Source: JBBBNV01 sp037137075 (lineage in GTDB: Bacteria; Bacillota; Bacilli; Paenibacillales; NBRC-103111). From it: 64,000 nucleotides of DNA. Each line of letters opens with the position of its first letter. The stretch's first letter is position 1. Where the stretch lies: contig NZ_JBBBNV010000010.1 of NCBI RefSeq assembly GCF_037137075.1, forward strand, positions 62,001 through 126,000, given 5' to 3'. Below, piece after piece: positions 8,454 through 16,283 of this stretch. The notes beneath the pieces are model-generated. The model was not told the DNA's origin. It made no database searches and worked only from the letters and a program-made list of their open reading frames with translations. The translations under genes were made by a program, and so were the position numbers.

Positions 8454-8913
8454 CCGCCAAACAGAACGCGTCGTCCGGGCCGTCCTGAAGGAACGCGGTT
8501 ATATCGAAATTGCTTCAAACGGCGTCAGCATGTTCCCGCTCATCGCCTCCGGAACGATTTGTAGATTCGAGCCGCTGCCTGAACGCGGCCCGCGCAAAGG
8601 GGATATTGTGCTCTATATGGGGGATAACGGCACCTTCGTCGGCCACCGGTTTCACAAGCAGGTACGCCGCAACGGTGAGGAATGGTACGTATGCAAGGGG
8701 GACTCCGTGACTTATCCGGACCCCCTGATTCGCAAAGAGCAATTTATCGGCAGAATGGTGACGATTCACGGCAAGCGCTACTCCGTGCGCACGGACAGCC
8801 TGTGGCAGCGCGCCTGGGGGAGTCTGCTGGTTTCATACCCTTCGCTTTCGGTGCTGATCCGGTGCTTGGTTCGGGTAAAGCTGAAGGCGCAAGGCATGAG
8901 GGCCAGCCTATGA
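8443..8913 (+). CDS. S24/S26-family (signal-peptidase-like) protease
   Basis: A 156-residue protein with the S26 nucleophile motif NGVSMFPL (Ser29) and a GHRF segment around residue 67. That pattern fits the Ser-His, SipW/ER-type subfamily rather than the Ser-Lys type. KGDIVLY and KGDSVTYPD boxes support the family. There is no N-terminal membrane anchor; a moderately hydrophobic segment lies near the C-terminus. S24/S26 peptidases are common in RiPP clusters and could remove the leader. No transglutaminase-like lasso B2 protease is present, so this is the only leader-peptidase candidate in the locus. It overlaps both neighbours. Confidence 0.8.
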   Translation: MQVSRQTERVVRAVLKERGYIEIASNGVSMFPLIASGTICRFEPLPERGPRKGDIVLYMGDNGTFVGHRFHKQVRRNGEEWYVCKGDSVTYPDPLIRKEQFIGRMVTIHGKRYSVRTDSLWQRAWGSLLVSYPSLSVLIRCLVRVKLKAQGMRASL

Positions 8914-10790
8914 AGGGGATCAAAGGGCTGCAGGCCAGGCTGATGAAGCTGCTGGAAATCGGGCAGCTCCGCAAGCCGATGGCGCTGCTTCTGCCGTATA
9001 TTGCCCGCTATGGGCTGCTGTATGGAATACTTCTTGTTCTGCTTCTGGTTGGCATCGGCGTCACGTTATTTCATTCCTGGTTTTTGCAGCAGATGACGGA
9101 TGCCGCGGTCAGCGGGAATCTCCGGGAAGCCGGATGGCTCCTGCTGGCGGGAGCGGGCGTTGTACTGGTAAGCGCCTTGGCGCTGTATTTAAACACGGTT
9201 CTGGAAGCCAAAGCGGTACATGGGGTCAAGCGGGATCTCAAAATCGATCTGTTCCATCATCTGCTGCGTCTTCCGGCAAAATACTATGGCCGCCATCATT
9301 CCGGCGAGCTGACCTCGTACATGACCAACGATATGAACAATATCGACGGTGCGATCGGCTCCAATCTGCTCAGTATGCTGAGAATGCCGCTGATGGCGCT
9401 GGCGGCTTTTGCCTATTTATGCTGGCTGAACTGGCAAATGGCGCTGCTATGCATCGTAATTGGCCCGATCAGCTTGTTGTCCGGGGCTGTGTTCGGCAAG
9501 CTGATGCGCAGGCAAAACCGGGAAATTCATGACGCGCTCGGCAAGCAGCAAAGCTTTCTTCATGATACCTTTGCCGGATATGCCGTCATCCGTTCATTCA
9601 TTCTGGAGAAAGCGATGTATGCGAAGTATGAGGCGCACAGCGATCATCTGTTATCCATGGAGATGAAGGTATCCAGGCTGAGAGGCTGGTTTCAGGCGGG
9701 AGCGGGATCCGCCGGGACGCTGGCTTACTTGTCCAGCTTCGGCCTTGGGGCTTATATGGTGATGCAGGGCAGCTTGACATTGGGCAAGCTGATGGCTTTT
9801 GTCACGCTGATGCAATATTTGATTTACCCGCTTACCGGGCTTGCCGGCAAATGGGGCGCTTTCCAGCGTTCGCTCGCCGCAGTTGAACGGATTCAAGGCG
9901 TATTCGCCGAGCAGCCGGAAGCACGAAGACTGCCGGAGGGCAGTCAGGTGGCGAAGCTGACGTCCGGTGTAGAGCTGCGGCGCCTCTCATTCAGCTATGA
10001 CGGCGTATCCCCTGTCATTCGGGATTTCTCGCTGACGGTCCGGAGTGGACAAATGGTGGCCCTGGTTGGCCCAAGCGGAGCGGGAAAAAGCACGCTATTT
10101 CATCTCTTGCAGCGGTTTTACAATCCTGACGAGGGCGAGGTGCTGCTTGACGGGCGGGCGGCGGGCGATATGCCGCTGGCCGAGCTGAGGAGCTTCATTT
10201 CGTATGTGCCGCAGGAAACGTATCTGTTTGCCGGGACGATCCGGGACAATATCGCATACGGCAGCAGCGGGGCGACGGAGGAGCAAATTGTTCAGGCTCT
10301 GAAGGACGCCAATGCCTATGAATTCGTTATGGCTTTGCCGGACGGCCTGCATACCGATATCGGAGAGCGCGGCTTGAAGCTGTCCGGCGGCCAGCGCCAG
10401 CGTCTGGCTATTGCCCGGGCCGTATTGAAGAATGCCCCTGTGCTGCTGCTCGACGAAGCGACCTCCGCGCTCGATAGCGAGGCCGAGCTGCTTGTGCAGG
10501 AGGCGCTGGATCGGCTGATGCAGGGCAGGACGACCTTGGTCATCGCGCACCGGCTGTCCACGATACAGCATGCGGATGTCATCGCCGTTCTGGATCAAGG
10601 CCGGGTTGTCGAACAGGGGCAGCATCAAGAGCTGCTGGATCGGAACGGACTGTATACCCGTCTATATCATATGCAATTTCACAGCAAGCGGACTGAATCT
10701 CAAGGAACGCCGCAGCCGCCGGATGAGGCTTCGCTGCCGGCCAGCGCCGCCTTCCGCAGCTCACGCCAGGCCATGAACAAAACCGTGTAG
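8910..10790 (+). CDS. ABC exporter (fused TM and ATPase) for the RiPP locus
   Basis: A 626-residue half-transporter. Six TM helices occupy about 25-330 and the ATPase about 350-600, with Walker A GPSGAGKST, Q-loop YVPQETYLF, signature LSGGQRQR, Walker B LLLDEATSALD and H-loop IAHRLST. There is no N-terminal C39 peptidase domain, so leader cleavage must be done by another protein, probably the S26-like gene upstream. ATG 8910 overlaps the peptidase stop and has GAGGG 7 nt upstream. Its stop lies inside the terminator hairpin 10778-10819. Likely substrate is the mature form of the peptide encoded at 10912-11058. Confidence 0.88.
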   Translation: MKGIKGLQARLMKLLEIGQLRKPMALLLPYIARYGLLYGILLVLLLVGIGVTLFHSWFLQQMTDAAVSGNLREAGWLLLAGAGVVLVSALALYLNTVLEAKAVHGVKRDLKIDLFHHLLRLPAKYYGRHHSGELTSYMTNDMNNIDGAIGSNLLSMLRMPLMALAAFAYLCWLNWQMALLCIVIGPISLLSGAVFGKLMRRQNREIHDALGKQQSFLHDTFAGYAVIRSFILEKAMYAKYEAHSDHLLSMEMKVSRLRGWFQAGAGSAGTLAYLSSFGLGAYMVMQGSLTLGKLMAFVTLMQYLIYPLTGLAGKWGAFQRSLAAVERIQGVFAEQPEARRLPEGSQVAKLTSGVELRRLSFSYDGVSPVIRDFSLTVRSGQMVALVGPSGAGKSTLFHLLQRFYNPDEGEVLLDGRAAGDMPLAELRSFISYVPQETYLFAGTIRDNIAYGSSGATEEQIVQALKDANAYEFVMALPDGLHTDIGERGLKLSGGQRQRLAIARAVLKNAPVLLLDEATSALDSEAELLVQEALDRLMQGRTTLVIAHRLSTIQHADVIAVLDQGRVVEQGQHQELLDRNGLYTRLYHMQFHSKRTESQGTPQPPDEASLPASAAFRSSRQAMNKTV

Positions 10791-10819
10791 CCGCCTATAA
10801 GGCGGTAAGCACGGTTTTG
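10778..10819 (+). terminator. Terminator closing the RiPP operon
   Basis: Long stem CAAAACCGTG/CACGGTTTTG (10778-10787 with 10810-10819) with an inner CCGCC/GGCGG stem. It overlaps the last codons of the ABC gene and could work on both strands. Confidence 0.75.
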
Positions 10820-10844
10820 TTGTGTGCGGGCACATTGTAACAAC

Positions 10845-10878
10845 AAAAAAAAGCAGAGATGAACGGGTTCATCCCTGC
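10845..10878 (-). terminator. Terminator of the precursor-peptide gene
   Basis: Hairpin 10853-10878 (GCAG-A-GATGAAC paired with GTTCATC-C-CTGC, 2-nt loop) followed on the minus strand by eight U (A-tract 10845-10852). It ends leftward transcription from 10912-11058. Confidence 0.85.
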
Positions 10879-10911
10879 GCCGGGTACACCGTATTCCATT
10901 TTCATGAGTGG

Positions 10912-11058
10912 TTATGGCTTCGGATAAGCGTTGTGGCCGCCATTTCCATCGGGGCAAATAATCCAGCCGCAAACCTCAATGCAGTTGGAGTATCCGGTTT
11001 CAAACACGATTGGCTCATGTGCGAAAACAGCCGGTTTACTGTAGGTCTTTTTGTTCAT
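10912..11058 (-). CDS. Candidate RiPP precursor peptide (48 residues, three Cys in the core)
   Basis: ATG 11058 has GGAGG 8 nt upstream, and the gene has its own promoter, operator and terminator, so it is a full transcription unit. The protein is 48 residues. The leader-like part (1-21) holds Lys3-Lys4, Y6-S-K-P9-A-V11 (a YxxPxV element like lasso leaders read by PqqD-type proteins) and F19-E-T21. The core-like part (22-48) holds Cys26, Cys30 and Cys35 in C-x3-C-G-W-I-I-C-P, then an Asn/Gly-rich D-G-N-G-G-H-N tail. G22 to E28 could in principle close a 7-residue ring, but no lasso cyclase or B2 protease is present. There is no signal peptide or C-terminal Ser. Calling it a precursor rests on leader pattern plus context. 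Confidence 0.75.
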   Translation of the reverse strand: MNKKTYSKPAVFAHEPIVFETGYSNCIEVCGWIICPDGNGGHNAYPKP

Positions 11059-11090
11059 TCATTTCACCTCCCTCGGGTTGAACGTTTTTC

Positions 11091-11143
11091 GATACTAAAT
11101 GTATCTACAACTAGATTATATTCATTGTTTGAATGAATGTCTA
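11091..11143 (-). promoter_or_regulatory. Precursor promoter with downstream GATAC operator
   Basis: On the minus strand, -35 TAGACA (11138-11143) and -10 TATAAT (11115-11120) are 17 bp apart. A perfect GATAC-N5-GTATC (11091-11105) begins about 10 nt after the -10, over the predicted start of transcription. It has the same sequence as the 1792-1806 operator. Confidence 0.8.
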
Positions 11144-11228
11144 GGGGGTATTTGGAAAAAAAGAAATAAAATTAGACGATATGTATCGCCTGATTGGATT
11201 TTGTGCAGTTTTTAACAAAAAATAAGGA

Positions 11229-11285
11229 TTGACAAGATACGATATGTATCTTAAAGTTAGAATATGTTATGATACATTGTGTATC
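11229..11285 (+). promoter_or_regulatory. EPS-operon promoter with spacer operator and downstream operator
   Basis: -35 TTGACA (11229-11234) and -10 TAAAGT (11252-11257) are 17 bp apart. GATACGATATGTATC (11236-11250) fills the spacer, and GATACATTGTGTATC (11271-11285) lies just before the SD of the first gene. A third, half-degenerate copy is at 11173-11187. Same architecture as at 6277 and 39751. Confidence 0.85.
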
Positions 11286-11297
11286 GGGAGGGTCGTT

Positions 11298-12056
11298 ATG
11301 GAACTGAATGAATTATTCCAGATTGTGAAGAAGCGTCTCTGGTTGATTGTGTGCTGTGTGCTGGTCGCCGTTGTGACCACAGCAGTCTACAGCTACTACT
11401 ATATTCAGCCCGTCTATTTCGCATCAACCAAGCTCATTGTCAACAAAACGATTGAAATCGACCAAATCGGACGCGAGCAGATGGATTTCGGCGCCATGGG
11501 CATCAATTTCAGCCTGATTAATACCTATAAGGAAATTATTAAAAATCCGGCCATCACAGAAAAGGTGGTGCAGCGCCATCCGGAGCTGGGCTTAACTGCA
11601 GAGCGTTTAAGCCAGGTCATCGATGTTCAATCCGTCAATAATACCCAGGTGATGACCATCACCGCCCGCGACAGCTCTTACCCCAAAGCGATGCAAATCG
11701 CGAATGCCGTTTCCGAGGTATTCCAGACCGAAATTCCTAAAATTATGAAGGTGGATAACGTAACCATTTTGAACGCTGCCCAGATGCAAGAAAACCCCGT
11801 TCCGATGAACGCCTCCCTGAAAAACCAGTACATGCTTATCGGCGTGGCGCTGGCCCTGCTGTTCGGTATTGCCATCAGCTTCTTGATTGAATATTTGGAT
11901 GACACGCTGAAGACGGAAGAGGATGTTATGCAGCTGCTCGGCACGCCTGTGCTGGCCGCTGTCGGCAGACTTCCAGGGAATCAAATGCTTCCGATGAAAA
12001 AGAAACCGATACGAAAACGGGCAGGTGAAGCTTCCAATGCAAAGCTTGAGCACTAG
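11298..12056 (+). CDS. Wzz/CapA-type polysaccharide co-polymerase (transmembrane modulator)
   Basis: A 252-residue protein with TM1 near 17-38, an extracytoplasmic Wzz domain, TM2 near 180-200 and a basic cytoplasmic tail after EYLDDTLKTEEDV. This is the Gram-positive modulator (CapA, YveK/EpsA type) that sets chain length and activates the partner BY-kinase. ATG 11298 has GGGAGGG upstream; the longer frame from 11229 starts in the -35 box. First gene of the EPS operon, and its 3' end overlaps the next gene by 20 bp. Regulation by the GATAC operators directly upstream is inferred. Confidence 0.88.
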   Translation: MELNELFQIVKKRLWLIVCCVLVAVVTTAVYSYYYIQPVYFASTKLIVNKTIEIDQIGREQMDFGAMGINFSLINTYKEIIKNPAITEKVVQRHPELGLTAERLSQVIDVQSVNNTQVMTITARDSSYPKAMQIANAVSEVFQTEIPKIMKVDNVTILNAAQMQENPVPMNASLKNQYMLIGVALALLFGIAISFLIEYLDDTLKTEEDVMQLLGTPVLAAVGRLPGNQMLPMKKKPIRKRAGEASNAKLEH

Positions 12057-12687
12057 AGGCGAGGGTGTTCCGGGCCTATCCTCGGGCCGTATCTCCGAAC
12101 AGTACCTTGCACTGCGGATTAATCTTGACTTTGCCATTCAGGAGCAGCAGGTGAAATCGATTGCCGTTACCTCGCACCGCCGGGGGGAAGGAAGGACGAC
12201 CACGGCGATGCATTTGGCTTATGCCTATGCCGAAGCAGGGTTTAACACAGTGCTGATTGATGCCGATTTGAGAACGCCGTCGCTTCATGCTGCCTTCGGC
12301 TGGAATAACCGGAACGGGCTGACTCAGATTTTGGATGGCTCCGAGCAGCTTGGACCGATTCTCCGCAGCGCGGGTATAGAACGGTTGTCGGTTATCCCTT
12401 CCGGCCCCGTGCCTCCGAATCATGTGGAGCTGCTTGCATCACGCCGGATGGACGAATTGCTTGAGCAGCTGAAGCAGCAGTTCGACATGGTGCTGCTGGA
12501 TACTCCACCGGCTTCCGGGTATATCGACGCCAAAGTGATTGCGGCCAAAAGCGACGGGTATTTGCTCGTCATGGAGCATGGCAAGGTGAAGCGGCTGGCA
12601 GCCAGGAAGCTGAAGGATGAATTCGGCCGGCTTCGGGCGAACCTGCTTGGCGTCATGCTCAACAAGGTCAACGGAAAAAAGCTGTAG
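12037..12687 (+). CDS. BY-kinase-like partner protein (CapB/CpsD/EpsB type) with altered P-loop and no Tyr tail
   Basis: A 216-residue P-loop ATPase with Walker A' (VLIDADLRTPSLH) and Walker B (MVLLDTPP) of bacterial tyrosine kinases. The Walker A motif reads RRGEGRTTT instead of GEGKSTT, so the invariant Lys is Arg (codon AGG). The C-terminus ends N-K-V-N-G-K-K-L with no tyrosine cluster. Both features argue against normal autokinase activity; it may act as a structural partner of the modulator upstream. ATG 12037 has AGGTGA 8 nt upstream. The next gene follows only after the 291-bp RNA-rich gap. Confidence 0.8.
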   Translation: MQSLSTRGEGVPGLSSGRISEQYLALRINLDFAIQEQQVKSIAVTSHRRGEGRTTTAMHLAYAYAEAGFNTVLIDADLRTPSLHAAFGWNNRNGLTQILDGSEQLGPILRSAGIERLSVIPSGPVPPNHVELLASRRMDELLEQLKQQFDMVLLDTPPASGYIDAKVIAAKSDGYLLVMEHGKVKRLAARKLKDEFGRLRANLLGVMLNKVNGKKL

Positions 12688-12757
12688 CATACGGGCTGTG
12701 CCTTCATTACGGACTCCACTGGATCTCCGAAGCATTTTCCGCCAACGAAAATGAGGT

Positions 12758-12931
12758 AATGTCTACTGCACCTTTATCACTGTAGGCACTCGGCCATGCT
12801 GTGGGTTGGCTCAACCTTAGACATTAATTGTCGAGGGTGTGGTGTGAGGATGGGTTAAATGCCCTGTTTACTGCGGTAAATAAAAGCTCTAGCGATGCTG
12901 TCGTATCGCCTGGCGCTACAACAGCATGGCC
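12758..12931 (+). ncRNA. Structured leader between EPS genes 2 and 3; candidate EAR/epsC-type antitermination RNA
   Basis: A 291-bp gap (12688-12978) interrupts an otherwise compact stretch. AATGTCTA (12758-12765) pairs with TAGACATT (12818-12825). Inside this helix are a GGTTG/CAACC hairpin (12804-12816) and GGCCATGCTGT (12792-12802). The latter is perfectly complementary to ACAGCATGGCC (12921-12931) outside the helix, giving a pseudoknot; the same 3' strand can instead pair locally with ATGCTGT (12895-12901). In Bacillales eps operons the EAR (epsC) element lies at exactly this position and promotes processive antitermination. Identity with that family is inferred from position and pseudoknot, not from a sequence match. 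Confidence 0.55.
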
Positions 12932-12978
12932 AGTACTTTTATGAAATCCAACAAAATTGATATGGAGGAACAAAAAAG

Positions 12979-13869
12979 ATGAAAAAAGTAAAAAAAGCCA
13001 TTATTCCAGCAGCGGGTCTAGGAACGAGATTTCTCCCGGCTACCAAAGCCATGCCGAAAGAAATGCTTCCGATTATTGACAAGCCCACCATTCAATATAT
13101 TGTGGAAGAAGCTGTAGAGTCCGGGATTGAGGACATTATTATCGTCACCGGCAAAAACAAACGCTCCATTGAGGATCATTTCGACCATGCGTTCGAGCTG
13201 GAAACGAATCTGGCGGAGCGCGGCAAGCTGAAGCTGCTGGAGGAAGTACAGCGTTCCTCCAAGGTCGAGATCCACTATATTCGCCAAAAAGAGCCGAAAG
13301 GGCTCGGACACGCAGTCTGGTGCGCCAGAAGATTTATCGGCGATGAGCCGTTTGCGGTGCTGCTTGGCGATGACATCGTTCAGGCCGACACGCCTTGCCT
13401 GAGACAGCTGATGGATCAATATGAGGCGACAGGCTCCTCGATTATCGGGGTTCAGCCAGTGTCTGAGCAGGAAACCCAGCGTTACGGCATTGTGGACCCG
13501 ATGAGCCGGGCCGGCAATTTGTACAAGGTGCGCAACTTCGTAGAGAAGCCGCCTGCAGGCAAAGCGCCTTCCAATTTGGCGATTATGGGCCGTTATATTT
13601 TGACCCCTGAGATTATGAGATTTCTGGATTTGCAGGAGAAGGGGGCCGGGAATGAAATTCAGCTGACCGATGCCATTCAAAAGCTGAATACCGTGGAGCC
13701 TGTGCATGCATATCATTTCCAAGGGGTGCGGTATGATGTCGGGGAGAAGCTCGGCTTTATATTGACGACGCTGGACTTTGCGCTTCACAACCCGGATCTG
13801 CAGGGGCCGCTGCTGGTCGAGCTGGAGCGTCTGGTCAAGACGCATTCCCTGTCACAGCTTATCGGTTAA
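12979..13869 (+). CDS. galU: UTP-glucose-1-phosphate uridylyltransferase
   Basis: A 296-residue nucleotidyltransferase that makes UDP-glucose from UTP and glucose-1-phosphate. The N-terminal motif IIPAAGLGTRFLPATKAMPKEMLP is intact, with KPTIQYIVEEA, then VLLGDDIV, and VEKP near 185, all typical of bacterial GalU. Length matches the family (about 290). GGAGG precedes ATG 12979. Third gene of the EPS operon and the source of UDP-glucose for the glycosyltransferases downstream. It may be a second copy beside a housekeeping galU elsewhere. Confidence 0.93.
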   Translation: MKKVKKAIIPAAGLGTRFLPATKAMPKEMLPIIDKPTIQYIVEEAVESGIEDIIIVTGKNKRSIEDHFDHAFELETNLAERGKLKLLEEVQRSSKVEIHYIRQKEPKGLGHAVWCARRFIGDEPFAVLLGDDIVQADTPCLRQLMDQYEATGSSIIGVQPVSEQETQRYGIVDPMSRAGNLYKVRNFVEKPPAGKAPSNLAIMGRYILTPEIMRFLDLQEKGAGNEIQLTDAIQKLNTVEPVHAYHFQGVRYDVGEKLGFILTTLDFALHNPDLQGPLLVELERLVKTHSLSQLIG

Positions 13870-13899
13870 AAAGCGGATTCAGAGAGGTGGAAGAAGGAT

Positions 13900-15090
13900 A
13901 TGCGGATTATGGCGGTAAGCCATCCCTGCGTGACGGATGTGAATCAGCAGTTTTATGCGGAGCTTGAAGCACTCGGACACGAGGTCCAGCTTGTTGTCCC
14001 TGCCAATTTCCGTACGGAGTACTCACAGGGCCCGGTCAAGGTTGTGCGCTGGCCGGCCTTCGGAGGGCACATAGACGAGCGCAGGGTGGGGCTTCCCGCC
14101 AGCATTCCCCTCCATTTCTACACCTCCAATCTGCGTCCCGCTCTTGAGAAGCTTCAGCCCGACGTGCTTTTTGTGGAAGAAGAGCCCTATGCGGTGAGCG
14201 CCTGGCAGGCTTTCTATGCCTCGCGCCATTTGCCAGTAAAGCGGGTGATTTACTCCGCGCAAAATATTGTCAAACGGTATCCGTACCCGTTTCGCAGCAT
14301 GGAGCAGTACGTGCTGTCCAAAGCGGATATGGCCGCCGTGGTCAGCGATCAGGTCGGGGCGGTCATGCGGCAAAAAGGGTTTGCGGGGCAGCTCCTGGGC
14401 TTCCCGCTCGGGGTGGATACGAAGCAGTTTCGTCCGCTTCCGGAAGAGCGGGTTCGCCTGCGGACGTCGCTTGGCATACCGTCTGCATGCTTTGTGGCTG
14501 GTTTTGTAGGCCGGCTTGTAGAAGAAAAAGGGGTCAGCACCTTGCTTGAAGCGCTGCCCAGACTGGAGCAGCAGCAGGTCAAGCTGCTGCTTGTAGGCAG
14601 CGGCCCGATGCTGGAGGCGGTCAGGCAGGCGGCGGTGCGTCACCCGGGCACGGTGTACATTGCCGACCATGTGAAGCACAACGAGGTGCAGCTGTGGATG
14701 AACGCCATGGATGCGCTGGTGCTCCCATCGCTGACGATGCCGAACTGGAAGGAGCAGTTCGGACGGGTGATCGTGGAGGCCATGGCCTGCGGCATCCCGG
14801 TGATCGGCAGCGACAGCGGGGAGATTCCGGTGCTGATTCGGCATACGGGAGGAGGCTGGCTTTTCCCTGAAGGGCAAGCGGAAGCATTGGCGGCGATTAT
14901 TCGGGGAATTCGGTCCAATGAAGCCGACCGCCGGGCCAAGGCCGAGTGCGGGTACGCCAAGGTACAGGCCGAATTCAGCAAACGGGCGCTTGCGAGGTCC
15001 TTTGAGATGCAGCTGTACAGGCTGATTGCCCAGACAAGGCCGGATCAAGCCGGTGCCGGGACATACCGCTCCGGGGAGGTGCAGGGTTGA
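13900..15090 (+). CDS. GT4-family glycosyltransferase
   Basis: A 396-residue GT-B protein. The N-terminal Rossmann half is followed by VGRLVEEKGVSTLLEA (near 205) and the E-x7-E retaining motif in EQFGRVIVEAMACGIPVIGSDSGE (about 285-310). It transfers a sugar from an NDP-sugar to the growing lipid-linked EPS unit; donor and acceptor cannot be read from sequence. The next gene's start overlaps its stop, indicating translational coupling. Confidence 0.88.
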   Translation: MRIMAVSHPCVTDVNQQFYAELEALGHEVQLVVPANFRTEYSQGPVKVVRWPAFGGHIDERRVGLPASIPLHFYTSNLRPALEKLQPDVLFVEEEPYAVSAWQAFYASRHLPVKRVIYSAQNIVKRYPYPFRSMEQYVLSKADMAAVVSDQVGAVMRQKGFAGQLLGFPLGVDTKQFRPLPEERVRLRTSLGIPSACFVAGFVGRLVEEKGVSTLLEALPRLEQQQVKLLLVGSGPMLEAVRQAAVRHPGTVYIADHVKHNEVQLWMNAMDALVLPSLTMPNWKEQFGRVIVEAMACGIPVIGSDSGEIPVLIRHTGGGWLFPEGQAEALAAIIRGIRSNEADRRAKAECGYAKVQAEFSKRALARSFEMQLYRLIAQTRPDQAGAGTYRSGEVQG

Positions 15091-16283
15091 AGGAGAAGAA
15101 GCTGCGCGTTGTCATTGTCGCTCATGATGTGGGCGGACAGGGCGGGATGGAGCGCCATCTGGAGGAGGTCATTATGCGGATGAAGGGGGAGCATGAGGTA
15201 ACGGTCGTTGCCTGCTCCATGAAGCTGTCCGACTGCTCCGGGGTGCGGTTCATCCGGATTCCTGTCATTGCCAAGCCGGATTTTTTGAAAATCTGGCTTT
15301 TTGCGCTGCTGGCTACGATTCGATTGTTTTTTGTCAAACGAGACATTTTGCATACGACCGGAGCTATTGTGCTGAACCGGGCCGATTTCTCGACGGTTCA
15401 TTTTTGCCATGCCGGTTATTTGAAAGAAACAGGCGATACGCGCCAGGCTGCCAGGCGCTCCTTGCCGAGACGAATCAGCAGCTGGCTGGCTGCCCGTCTG
15501 TCCTTATCGCTGGAACGATGGATATACCATCCGAAGCGTACCCAGCGGCTTATTGCCGTATCCGGCCGGGTGCGCAGGGAGCTGCTTGCCGCATTTCCCT
15601 ATGCGGAGGAGCATATTGCGGTGATTCCCAATGGCGTCGATTTGGGCCGGTTCCGTCCTGCGGACCAGCATGAGAAACGCCGGTGGCGCGCAGCATTCGG
15701 CCTCGCGGAGGAAGGGCCGCTCCTGCTGTTTATGGGCGGGGATTGGCCGCGCAAGGGGCTTGATCATGTGATAGGCGCCTTCCAGACGTTGAGCGCGGAG
15801 CATCCGGAGCTGCGGCTGGCCGTTGTCGGCAGCGGGGACTCTGAGGCATACACGTCCGTTCTGCCTGAGGAAATAGCCCGCCGGATTACGTTCGCGGGCA
15901 AACAGCCCGAACCGGAGCTGTGGTTTGGCATGAGCGATATTTTCGTATTTCCATCCAGCTACGAGACGTTCTCGCTAGTGGTCCATGAAGCGGCAGCCTG
16001 CGGCTTGCTTATTGTAACGACCCCGGTGGGCGGAGTGGAAGATTTGATTGATGACCGGGTGGAAGGGTTCTATATTGAACGCGACGCAGTCCATGTTGCG
16101 AGTACGCTGCGTACGCTGTTACATGACCTTGAACATTACCGAAGCTGCGGGGACAATGCCAGAACACGCGTGGCTGGCCTCACTTGGGATCATACATATA
16201 CTTGTCTTGTGCAAGCATATCGTCAACGGTTTACAGACTCTTACGGAAGCCGAGGTTTTGAACTTGAGCGCCATCACGCTTAG
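15087..16283 (+). CDS. GT4-family glycosyltransferase
   Basis: A 398-residue GT-B enzyme. It has the N-terminal GGQGGMERH glycine-rich acceptor-side loop, IPNGVDLGRF linker, FMGGDWPRKGLDHVI and an E-x7-E motif in YETFSLVVHEAAACG (near 295-310). Cytoplasmic face, EPS repeat-unit assembly. ATG overlap with the previous gene. Its 3' end overlaps the proposed polymerase start. Confidence 0.88.
   Translation: MKEKKLRVVIVAHDVGGQGGMERHLEEVIMRMKGEHEVTVVACSMKLSDCSGVRFIRIPVIAKPDFLKIWLFALLATIRLFFVKRDILHTTGAIVLNRADFSTVHFCHAGYLKETGDTRQAARRSLPRRISSWLAARLSLSLERWIYHPKRTQRLIAVSGRVRRELLAAFPYAEEHIAVIPNGVDLGRFRPADQHEKRRWRAAFGLAEEGPLLLFMGGDWPRKGLDHVIGAFQTLSAEHPELRLAVVGSGDSEAYTSVLPEEIARRITFAGKQPEPELWFGMSDIFVFPSSYETFSLVVHEAAACGLLIVTTPVGGVEDLIDDRVEGFYIERDAVHVASTLRTLLHDLEHYRSCGDNARTRVAGLTWDHTYTCLVQAYRQRFTDSYGSRGFELERHHA

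Noticed and set aside
6404..11058. A standard lasso peptide cluster
   Set aside because: No asparagine-synthetase-like cyclase and no transglutaminase-like protease anywhere in the window; Thr21 would also be at -1 rather than -2 if the core starts at Gly22.
11106..11228. Cyclic di-GMP riboswitch before the EPS operon
   Set aside because: No GEMM-type core; the region is promoter and operator DNA.
14023..15048. 341-codon frame antisense to the first glycosyltransferase
   Set aside because: No SD, very rich in His/Pro/Arg/Gln; shadow of the GT gene.
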